Part shown: positions 53,800 to 64,000 of the stretch, piece after piece
Layout of the letters: the number at the start of each line of letters is the position of its first letter
Numbering within the stretch: the stretch's first letter is position 1
Assembly: GCA_019925105.1 (NCBI GenBank)
Contig: JAHGAU010000004.1
Location: forward strand, 930,001 to 994,000
Length of the DNA stretch: 64,000 nt
Source: Niebla homalea
Lineage: Eukaryota > Ascomycota > Lecanoromycetes > Lecanorales > Ramalinaceae
Direction of reading: 5' to 3'
Position numbers and translations under genes: made by a program
The notes under the pieces: model-generated
The model's database searches: none
What the model was told of the DNA's origin: nothing
Seen by the model: only the letters and a program-made list of their open reading frames with translations

Positions 53800-56700
53800 A
53801 ATAGGTCTTTTAGTTAAATAGCTTCCTTAATAATTTACGTTTATCCCGTATACTCGGCTTTAAAGCTAAATAACGTTATAATTAATTACCTTTTTAAGGA
53901 CCAGTAAATCAATATACTCCTTACGTTAAAAGGTAGCCTAAAATTAACCTATAAGTAAAGTCGGCCGCAAAATTAGAGTCGGTATACTTATTAAGAGCCT
54001 TAAGCTTACCCTTATATATTAACTAAAAGTATATAATGGTCCGCAAATAGCGTATAATTTACCTTATATATAGTTAATATTGGTAGGACGGATTTACGGA
54101 ATACCGGTTAATAATTACTACCGTATAAACTATATCCGGTTATATATTAAGCATAATATATATTAATAAACCCACGGCCGATTAATATTATTATTTAAAC
54201 TCCGATTTCGCTTAATAACCCTTAAATAACGGTTCCGGCCTAAAATTGACTTATATAAGTATATACGTCAGGTAAGCTTCTTATTAATTATAATTTTATA
54301 TTACCTTTTTAATATAGGCTTCCTGGCTAAAATAAATCGTTTAATTTTATCGGTCTTAAATAATAGTAATACTTAGGTAATAGCTTATTAAATCCAGGTT
54401 AAATATACGGAATTCCTAATTAAGTACGGTTTTTAAGTCCCAAATTTCTTACCTAAACGGATTAATCATTAAAACGTCATTTATATATACGGCCATAATT
54501 ATACTAGTTTTAAGGTAAAGGAATACGTAATAATCCGTATAAATAAATTTAAAACCTTATATAGCCATAAACTCCCAGAAACGATTATATTATAACCGTA
54601 ATAATTACTTTAGTTTATATAAGCTTTTTTTAAGCTTATAATAATAAAGCTTCTTACCGTCTTTACCGGTCTTTTCTTATCCTTTTAATTATTCTATATA
54701 TACTTCTTCCTCGATAAGACCGTAAAAAAACGCTATTTTAACGTTTATCTGTTTTAAATCCTAATTATTAACCGTTATGAAAGTAAAGAGAACCTTATAA
54801 CTTATAAGTTTTATTATTAAGGTAAACGTTTTATTATAGTTAATACTTTTACGTTATTTAAAGCTACGTATTACCCACCGGGCCTTATAGTAAATCACAC
54901 TGTTATTAGCTTTACGTTTAAGGGTATAAACCCACCGTCCTTATAGTATCGTTACGCCGGCGGGGATTTAACTCCGCGTAATTAAAACTTAAGTATCGTT
55001 TTTTTTAAGGGAACCGTATTTATTACCTTTTATTAACTCTTAATTCATCCGGATATACTTATTTATTATAGCTTCTTTATGGGTTTTAAGCTTAATAAGT
55101 TTTAAAGTCGTTTTAAGGGATATTAAAGTTAAAGGATATAATAATTCATCCTTACCATAAGTTAATAAAACCGAGAAAAAAGAGTGGATTTAATAATATA
55201 TTACGTAATTTATCCGGAAATATAAGGCCGGGGTTATCTTTAATTAAGTTCTTAATTTATTATTTTTATCCTTAATTATAATTAATCTTTAGGTCTTTAA
55301 CCGTTAAGCTTAAAAAGTCCGGTAAAACTATCCGTTAAGTAGGGATTATAGTCGGATATATAGGTCGCTTAATAAAAGTAAAGCTTATACTGGTAATATC
55401 CGTTTTAATTAAATTATAATTTTTAAACTTCTCCTTTAAATTAAGGTCCTATTAAAGCTTTTTTACCTTCTTAAACTCTTAAATTTAACTAATAGGCTCC
55501 TTACGATCTGAATTATCTAACGGTATTACCTGTTTTTTTTCGATATATATATTGTATACGTTCTTTATTATAAAGTTGAACCGTTTTACCCATAAATTAA
55601 TCACCCTAAAGTATTTATTAATCCCTTTATTAAAACCTATTAGAATATATGGTTCCGATTTATTATTAAGCTTAACTTAATAACCTATAGTTTTTTTACG
55701 TATATAATCGACCTTAAGGTCTATATATAGGATACGTCCGGTTTCTTATTATATTAAGCTTAATATAATATTACCCTTTTAAGCCGTATATATGGTATCC
55801 GTATAATTATATAGTTTACCGTTTAAATTAACTTTAGCTAAAAGCTTTTAAGTATATCCTTTACTACCCATATAACCCTAATTTTCTTATTAATCTCCCG
55901 GTTAATCCTTTTATTAATTAAATTTTATTTAAAGCTCTTACGTATTATTACCTTGAAAATAATTTTATATTATTTTAAATAATTTAAAAGGCTTTAAACG
56001 TATATTTACCCTTACCGTTAGTTTAAAAACGTCTGATTTTTCAATCCGGGGGTCGTTTATACCTGGCTTTAAACTCTTTAAACCGTTAAATTACGTCCGA
56101 TTTATATATTAACGGGTAGACCTTTAATATTATAATCTTATTATTACGGAAGGTTATATAATACGTTATTCCGTTATACCCTTAAGGATTAATTATCTTT
56201 AAAAGGTCTATATAAATAAGCTTTAATGGGTTTTCTATAAATTTAAAATATCCTTTATATAGTTAAAAGCATAACCGTCCGGTAATATAATATATATAAT
56301 AAGCGTTTTTAATTTTATTATTATTATAACGTTTACGTTTAAGATCTATTTTAATCGATACGTCCGTTAATTAAAATAATTTCTAAGCTCGAAATAACCT
56401 ATATATATATATTAAATAAGTATAGTCGAAAATACGTTAAACGTTATTATAATAAGGGTAAATTTTTATAGGTCGATTATAAATAGGCCGTTTTATTTAC
56501 TATAAATAAGCTTTTTCTGATTATACGTTACCGTTTAAACCGTCCGCGTTATATTAAGCTAAGCCCTATAATCTAAAAGTTACGTTTTAAATATAAGATT
56601 AATTAAGTTCGCCGGAAAGTATACCGTATCCGTAAATTTTATTTTAACGGACTTATTATTTACCTTATATATTATATAGGTAATATTTATACCCTTTATA

Positions 56701-58520
56701 TAACTTATTTTTACTAGCCCAGGCCCTAAAAATAAAAATTAATAAGGTCTTAACTCCCCTTAAAAGAATCTCCTTTTATAAAAAATATATTAATTATAGT
56801 TATTATTAAGGATTATTAACTTTTATAAATCTATTAAAGTAACCGATATTATCGTCGTTAATTATTATATATACATTAATAAATAAAAGTCTATTATTAA
56901 AAGGTTTATAAACGTAATAATCTCCTTAATAATCTTAAACTTCTTAATACGGAACTTTATAAGCTTCTTTTTAAAATAAAGGTTTTAATATTTATCCTTA
57001 ATATATTTATTATTACGCCTTTTTTAAATATAATACTAATAAATAAGCTTTTCCCGGGTTTTATTAAAAGTCCTTTTATTATAACCCTTTAACGTATCCT
57101 TATAAGCTTATATTAAAACGTTTAATTACTGGATAACCGCCCGAGCTTCCTTATTACGGGCCCTTTATATAATATCGTAAAATTTAAGGGTACCCGGGCT
57201 TTATTATACCGTTATTTAAGTAAGTACCGAGTATTACGTCTGTTATAACTCCTTTAATTTATTTAAGAATATCTAAATAATAAAATAATCCGGGATAATT
57301 AAAGAGCTATTAATTACCTTAATCTCGGTATAAACTTTTTAATGGCGGTTATTATACTTATTAATTATTATGTCCGGGGTCTTTTATAAACTTATAAGCT
57401 CTTAAGTAAGCTTTATATATAAATTAGACCCTTAAGGTTTATATTAATCCTTAAATCTTTTTTAGATTGTATTCGGGCTTTCTATAATATTAATTAAATA
57501 CTTAATATTAATACCGTAACGATTCTTTAAAGTTATATATACCTTAAAGGTGTTTTTCTCCTTTGGCTTTTAAAGGTTATTAATTGTTATTTAGTCCTTT
57601 ATTTATTAACTTTATAATATTTATTATTATTAATTTATTAATAAAAGATCGAGCTTAAAGGAAATTTCCTATAATAAAGTCTTTCTTAATCATTATCCTT
57701 AATAAAGTATACGGAAAATAATGTTAATAAAATATTAATTATATTATAATTATTAATAATATTTAAGTCTAATAACGTTTAATATATTAAAAACTTATTA
57801 TTTAAGGGTAAAAAATAACTTACGTTAAATAATAATATCCAATTTTTAATATTTATATTTAGCTTAAAGATAATAATATTTAATAGGTTGATTAAAAGTT
57901 CCTTAGATGCTTTTAAACTAAAGTTATCATACGACTTTAACGTTTATAATAATAAGTAATCCCGGTTTTTAACTTAATCTTTATTAGCTAGATTAAAACG
58001 GTCTTCCTTTCTTAAGTCTTTAAGTATAAAGGGAAAAAGGGTACTTTATATACGATAATATCACTGAATAATAAGGTTTAAGTACTATACTTTATACGGG
58101 ATTATTATATAATCTAGGGTAATAAATAATATAAGGTTTTATTAATTAAAGTATTCTTTATTTTAATTAAAATTAGAATGAAACTTTATAATATATTATA
58201 ATATTATATATATATCTTTAAGATTATTATCCCTTTTTACTTAAAGGCCTTTAATCTTTATAATTAAAGTATTTAAATTTATCTTAATTATCTTATTTTA
58301 ACTTAAAGACTTTAATCTTTATAATCCGCGATAAGTAAACTCATTTTAAGTTTAATTATTTATTAAAGAATTCTATAGTTAGTTCTTAACCCCCTTTTTT
58401 AAGGATTAATCCTTACTTTAAGAGGTTTAACCGTTAATTATTTATTCCGTCCCGTATTTACTTTCTGAAATCAGATTAAAGTAAGTAATTTTAGGCCGTA
58501 ATACGTTTGAATCCGAGTAA
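53800..58520 (-). pseudogene. B2 gag-pol remnant
   Basis: On the minus strand, from right to left: Gag/protease region (about 56300-58500, no sure motif); integrase with PLKLIYIDL (about 56205-56250), YYITFRNNK (about 56130-56175) and KIRRF (about 56000-56040); RT with GINYNKTFT (about 54823-54850), QINVKIAFFYG (about 54718-54760), KLKKSLYKLK (about 54590-54640) and YINDVLMIN (54461-54487, YIDD-type, first Asp now Asn); RNase H with YTDSNFAADFTYRL near 53945-53985. Stops throughout. It is clearly copia, but a separate family from C and D. Confidence 0.78.
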
Positions 58521-58827
58521 TTTATCTTTAATTAATCTCGAAAAAACTCGATTTTAATACGGTTTTTAAGGCTCTAGATTCGGTAAAGTTCTATAGTATA
58601 TTTAATATTTATTTAACGTTTTAAATTTTTTATTTAAACCCCGGTTAAGGCTTTACGTATATATATTAGCCTTAAGGGCCTTACGTTTCGGCTTTATTAA
58701 CTTAACGTTGGCTTAATTTTCCGGCGTATAGGCGTTTATAACCCTTAATAGGGCTAAGAAATAACGGTTTATATATTCTTATTAATAAAATGTCCTTTTT
58801 TTCTTAATTCAGGAATATGGGTAATTA

Positions 58828-58979
58828 TCTTGAAATGTGAGGTGTAAGTTACTTGATTATTCTCTATGTATAGAAGTGCGACTAAGTACTCCTGAATCCC
58901 GGCTACCCCAATTGGGTTTAGCTTAGGATCATATTTAATTTACCTAAGTGCCGGGTAACCAATATAAGTACTTTTAATA
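58828..58979 (-). repeat. C4 3' LTR (152 bp)
   Basis: Plus-strand reading tcttgaaatgtgaggtg … acttttaata; little RIP in the first 100 bp. Same family as C0-C3. Confidence 0.94.
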
Positions 58980-59569
58980 CTCCCTTTCGAGCTTTAATAT
59001 ATATTACCTATATAATTATCTATTTATAATATTATATTTTATTACTGCTTTTCAGCTTTAATCTTTATATAATATATACCCTTTAAGTAATATTTTCTAT
59101 AAGCTGTTAGAGCTCCCCTGTAACGGTAATCTTTTACTTTATAGCGGTAATCCTTTTATAATAAAGTACCTTGGAAGATTGCACTTACAGCCCTAAATAT
59201 ATATTACTTACTCCCTTAAGTTATAAAGCCGGCGTGGCGACGGTAAGCTCCCTTATATCTCAAATCATCTTTTAGACCCCCCGGGGTGTATAATTTCGTT
59301 TAGGTATGCTCCGGGGTAGGTATCGTTTTTGCGATTTACCCCTTTTTTAAAATATTTTTTTAACTTTTTTACTTTATATATTAAATTTATATTAAAACGT
59401 ATTCTTAGGTTCCTTAAAACTAATAATGGCCTCCCTATAGGTAACTGGGAGCTCCTTATAAGTAACTTAAAGCTTACTTTAAGTAACTTAAAGATAAAGC
59501 TATAAGGCTATTAATATTATTAATAAGGCTTCAATCGGTATAAGGACGTTCCGGGGTACTTTAAAATTA

Positions 59570-62500
59570 AATACCTTACGGAACCCCTTAAAGGGCTAAT
59601 ATAATAAAAGCTTTATTAAGCCGTCGGCGACTTATTTATACGTCGGGATATATTTTAAATCTACCTGGTTATTTTTTATAACTTTTTAAAACTAATATTA
59701 TTAAATACTTATATATTTAATCCGGGTATAAAATACGGGGTTCTTAACAAAAGCTATAACGCCTTAATTATCTCCGTAAATAATAATAGCGGGGAGGTTC
59801 CCGGCTTAATATAATTTAATTTTACTTAAAAGCTATTTAAATTATAAAGCCTCTTTAATTACCTATATTTATCTTATATATTCCGCTTTATAAATAAAGA
59901 GGGTAACCGTGGCTTAACGCTTAAATTATTAGTTAATCGCGGTACTTCCGATATTAAATACGTAGTCCGTAATAGACCTCCAGGTCGAATTTACGGTAAA
60001 ATCGGAGTTAATATAGTTATTAAAAGCTTTTAATTTACCCCGGTATATTAATTAGAAAATAACGGTAATACGGAGGTAACGTAAAATTCTTTTTATTAAC
60101 TTTTAATAATATTCGGTAGGATTTAAGGTATATTGGTTAATTATTAAAATAAAATAAACGATATTTAAACGAGTTTTAAGTATAGTATATATTAAAGAGT
60201 TTACGGCCGATTAATATTTCTTCCGGAAAATTAAGTTAACCTTATAGCCTTTAAATATAGGCTCCGGCTTATACTTTGGCTTTATAAGGATATATATAAA
60301 GGTAATATCTTATTACTTATAGTCCTTAATAACTTTTTTTTTATATAGGTTTTTTAATTAAGTTAAAGCGTTTTATTTTAATAATCTTTTATAATAATTA
60401 TATTTAAGTAATAGTAAATTAACTTTAAATTAAATATACGGAATTAATTATTAAGTGCCTTTTTTAGGGTTATAATGTTTTCCTTAAATAAGTTAATAAT
60501 TAGGATATCGTCCACGTAAAAAGCCATAATTGTCCTATTTCCAGGGTATATAAATACGTAATAGTCCGTAAGTATCGGCTTAAACCTTTGCTTTTCTATA
60601 AAGGTAAAGAAGTAATAATATTATAATCAAGGGGATTACTTTAATCCATAAAGGGCCTTATTAAGTTTATAGTATATATCGGTATTTTTCTCTTAGTTAT
60701 AGGGTTACTTTATATAGACTTTTTCCTTAATAAGGCTATAAAGAAAGGCCATCTTTACGTTTATTTACTTTAAGTTTTAATCGTTAATCGCCGTTAATAT
60801 AAAAAGTACCTTATAACTTATAAATTTAATTATAGAAGTAAAAGTTTTATTATAGTCGATACCTTCCCGTTATTTATAGCCGCGGACTATTTAGCGGGCC
60901 TTATACTGAATAATTAAACCGTTAACGCCTCTCTTAAGAGCATAAACCTATTATTCCTTTAAAATAATTATACCCGGGGTATCGTATACTTAAGTATGAG
61001 TATTTAAGTGTTATTTTCAATATAAAAGCTATATTTGTCTTTTTCCGTTAGTTATTAATTTATTTTATAATAAGTATTTTTTATGGCTTTTTAATAGGTT
61101 TTTAGCTTAAATAATTCCGGCTTATTCTTAAATAATATTAACGTTAAGTAATAAATATCCTTTTCTTCGTTTAAGATAATTATATTAATAAAGGTAAATA
61201 ACGGGTTTAAGGATATATCCCGGAGCTTTAAGTACTTAAGGATTTTAAGTTTGGGGTTATCTCGGAAAATAGTTTTAATTTCCTCCTACGATTTATTAAA
61301 CTACTATTTATTTTAATTATATTAAGTTTAAAAGTAATTTCCTTATTCCTTAATTAGGGTTATATTACTTATAGGTATATCGTTTAAGATATTATTAATA
61401 AAGGCGTTATTATAGACTTAATTCTCGTAATTCTTTTTTAAAGTAAAGACTTATTAAAACTATATATCCTTTTTTAAACGTTAAATCTTCTCTGTTAAGG
61501 TATTTTTATTAGAGTTATCTAGCGGAATAATCTTCCGTTCCTTAATATAAATATTATAGAATCGTTTTACCTTTTTATTAAAAGTTTATACTCGGGGGTC
61601 GAAAACCCGGTATATCTTAATAGTCTTATTATCGTAGCCCAATAAAATAAATAAATCGGCCTTTTTATTTAAGGAGGTCCGATACTTTATAATTTTAATT
61701 TATATTAATAACCCAATTATTTATAAGTATAATAGGTTTGGTTCTTAATTATATTACGTTTAATATAAGGTAATCTTCTTTTCCAAGCTGGACGTAAGTT
61801 CCTTTATAATAAAATAATTAATAATTATAACGATTTCCGGCTATAAATTCTTAAATAAGCTTATATTATAGATTATTATACGGGTCCGCTCTTTAATTTC
61901 CCGGTTAAATCTTTTATTTATAAGGTTCTATTTAAGGTTACTTTATACCGTTAATTTATAAATAATATTATAGTCTTTAAGGTAATCTTAAAAGTCCTTT
62001 AATATATATTTACCCCTATTATCTACCCGTAAACGCCTGATTTTCCGGTTAATAGTTTCGTATTTAACTTAAAACTACTTAAATTTACGGGTTACGTCCG
62101 ATTTATAAATTACTAAGTAAACTTTTAATATATAGGTAAAGTCGTCCCGGAAAGTAATAAAATATTTAATTATATTAAAGTTTACCGGCTTAATAAACCC
62201 CGTAACGTCTAAGTAAATAAACTTTAACGGAGTAATCTTTAACTTAAGATATCCTTTATAAAATTAAGAGGTTATCTTATTAAAAGCGTAATATATATAC
62301 GTTACCTCCTTTAAAAGCTCTTCTTATTCCTTTCGTTTACGCTTAAGGGATATCCTTATCGATACCGTAATTAACTTAACGATAAACTAAGGGCTGAAAT
62401 GCTTTATCCTTATATATTAAGTTAATATATCGTTTAATACGTTAAATACCGCTATTATTAATTAAAATAATATTTAAAGATTTAATATAAAGAGTTATCC

Positions 62501-64000
62501 TTACCGGGAGTATATAAATTTGCCGGGTCCTTTAATTATTATCCATTTAACTTAAGAAGTTATTATTTCGGCTTTATTATCTAAAAGTTAAGTTTTTAAA
62601 AAAGGTTTACTTTATTATTAGGGAGTAGATAAAGTTTAAAGACTTAATTATTACCTTCCTCTTATTAATATTATAAATTACCCAGGCGGTACCAATATTA
62701 CCCGTATAATTAATTCACGTTAAACCTAACCTTAAGGATATTATTTAATAAGGTTAAAGGTTGTTACCGAAGAATTCTCTTTAATAAAAAAGGTATTTAT
62801 TATAATTATTATTTAGGATTATTAACTTTTATAAATTAACTAGGTTAACGGATATTATTATATATCTAGGCTTAACGTTTACGTTTATTATACTATAAAC
62901 CTCCCCTAAAACCGATAGATTTACCGGTATAGTGGTAGTAATAGCTTCCTTAGTCTTTAACTTCTTTAACCCCGGTATAACGTCTTAATCCTTTTCTTAA
63001 GGTAAAAGACCCAGTAATTACTCTCCGGGTACTTATTATTACGGTTTTTTACGGTGTAATAGTTATACTTTTAGCCACTATATTCGGTAAAAGACCGCTT
63101 ATTATTAGCCTTCGGAGCTACTAAATATAATTATAAAGTGGTATTAACGCGGGCTATATTAACCTATAATTCTTCGTTAATAGCTCTTAATATAACCTTA
63201 TTAAAATTAAGAGAATTTTAACCTAAAATAATTTAATTTTAAATTAAGTTAATATAAAAATATTATTAACTATTACTAAAACTAAATAAGAAAAATTAAA
63301 TAATTATTAAGTTAAAAACTTTATATAACTTATCGATAATTAGTATTTCAGCAATATACTTACGGAATTTATGGGTAAATTAATCGACCGTTTCATCTGG
63401 ACCTTTTATTATTATTTTAAACTCCCGGGTTAGCTTAATATATAAGCTTAAACCTTAGGGTTTAAAATGGATAATAAGAGTGGTCCAGATTTCTTCGGTT
63501 ATATTTAATTTATCCATAAGGTAGCGTATATTATCCCTATAGCGGGTCTTAATGGCTATTATAGCCCGGAGTTTATCCCTAGTAGTTATAGGCTTATAAA
63601 GGTTATTAAGGATTAATTAGTCCTTAACTTATCGGTATTATAATATCCATTAACGCTACTTAATTAATAATGATATTATATTAAGGGAGAAACTCCCGGA
63701 GGCGGAGTCTTTAATCTTAAAGGTTATCTTTAGCGAGAAAATAAGAACTTAAAGTCCTTAAATTAATACTTACGTGTAAAGAAATATTAATTACTTAATT
63801 AGATTTAAACTTAAGGCTAAAACTAAATAAGAAATTTAATAGGTTTTTTAATTTTGAAGATTTAGATTCTAATTAATACTTAATTAATAAGTCGTTTAAG
63901 GGTAAAGGATATTCCGTATTAAATAACGGGATTTAGTTTTCTGCCCTTAAACGGAGCTTAAAGATTAACTTATTAAACGGTAGTATTAAAGGTTCTTTAG
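59570..64000 (-). pseudogene. C4 gag-pol remnant
   Basis: Minus strand. RNase H tail about 59580-60040. RT core with intact YVDDI at 60504-60518 and ILTDYYVFIYPGNRT just upstream in element sense (about 60540-60590); KLNKALYGLK near 60640-60680. Integrase about 61950-62500. Protease near 62786-62822. Gag continues to the window end. Besides C1 it is the only copy with both RT catalytic aspartates. Numerous stops elsewhere. Confidence 0.82.

Larger units (their letters stand above)
53106..58827 (-). mobile_element. B2: copia element, right part displaced by C4
   Basis: Minus strand; 3' LTR at left, then PPT and pol, Gag and leader, up to the C4 insertion. The continuation with the 5' LTR is outside the window. 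It matches B1 throughout and shows B1's sequence without LINE1 and LINE2. The left flank ccgag (53101-53105) is the expected TSD; its partner cannot be seen. Confidence 0.9.
58828..64000 (-). mobile_element. C4: copia element, runs off the right end
   Basis: Minus strand, inserted in the B2 leader. The left flank aatta (58823-58827) is the likely TSD. LTR 58828-58979, PPT complement ctccctttcgagc at 58980. It retains the 655 bp that C1 lost. The 5' LTR is beyond 64000. Confidence 0.93.

Overview
The window is wholly repetitive DNA from what looks like a filamentous ascomycete fungus. It is very AT-rich and full of TpA. CpA/TpG is scarce, and stop codons and conserved-residue losses follow C-to-T and G-to-A changes. 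That is the signature of repeat-induced point mutation (RIP). I found no convincing host protein gene, rRNA, tRNA or CRISPR array. Nearly everything belongs to three Ty1/copia LTR-retrotransposon families (named here B, C and D), one Tad1-like non-LTR (LINE) family, and one short element (E) that shares the LINE 3' tail. I assigned elements by comparing copies within the window and by protein motifs that survive the mutation. Family names are local labels; no database was searched.

Layout. From 1 to 21794 lies B1, a minus-strand copia element whose left end is outside the window. It is split by three LINEs: LINE1 (1475-7236, minus), LINE2 (9494-15314, minus) and LINE3 (15744-21544, plus). Each has a perfect 13-14 bp target-site duplication (TSD). 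B1 itself sits in C0, a plus-strand C element of which only the 3' end (21795-21971) is visible. C0 sits in LINE4, a plus-strand LINE spread in five pieces from 21972 to 52490. LINE4 is further split by E (22667-29344, itself carrying the complete minus-strand C1 at 23204-29143), by C2 (29704-42612, carrying the complete D element at 35268-41570), by a solo D LTR (45429-45612) and by C3 (45856-51949). A 615 bp island that has escaped RIP follows (52491-53105). It holds a 23 bp minisatellite, a hexamer array and one doubtful small reading frame. The window ends in B2 (minus, from 53106), interrupted at 58828 by C4 (minus, runs off the right end).

How it works together. The copia elements have LTRs of 138-167 bp, 5 bp TSDs and Gag-PR-IN-RT-RNase H polyproteins. 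Their primer-binding site, of the type GGTTATRAGCCCGGC, matches the interior of initiator tRNA-Met, the half-tRNA priming known from Drosophila copia. The LINEs have ORF1 with zinc knuckles and ORF2 with an APE-type endonuclease, RT and a C-terminal CxC zinc motif, and end in AATC repeats. E probably borrows the LINE machinery through its copied tail. All pol frames now carry many stops, so no element seen here looks autonomous. Short patches (LTR ends, LINE 5' and 3' ends, a piece of C1 RT, the island) remain nearly unmutated and show what the sequences looked like before RIP.
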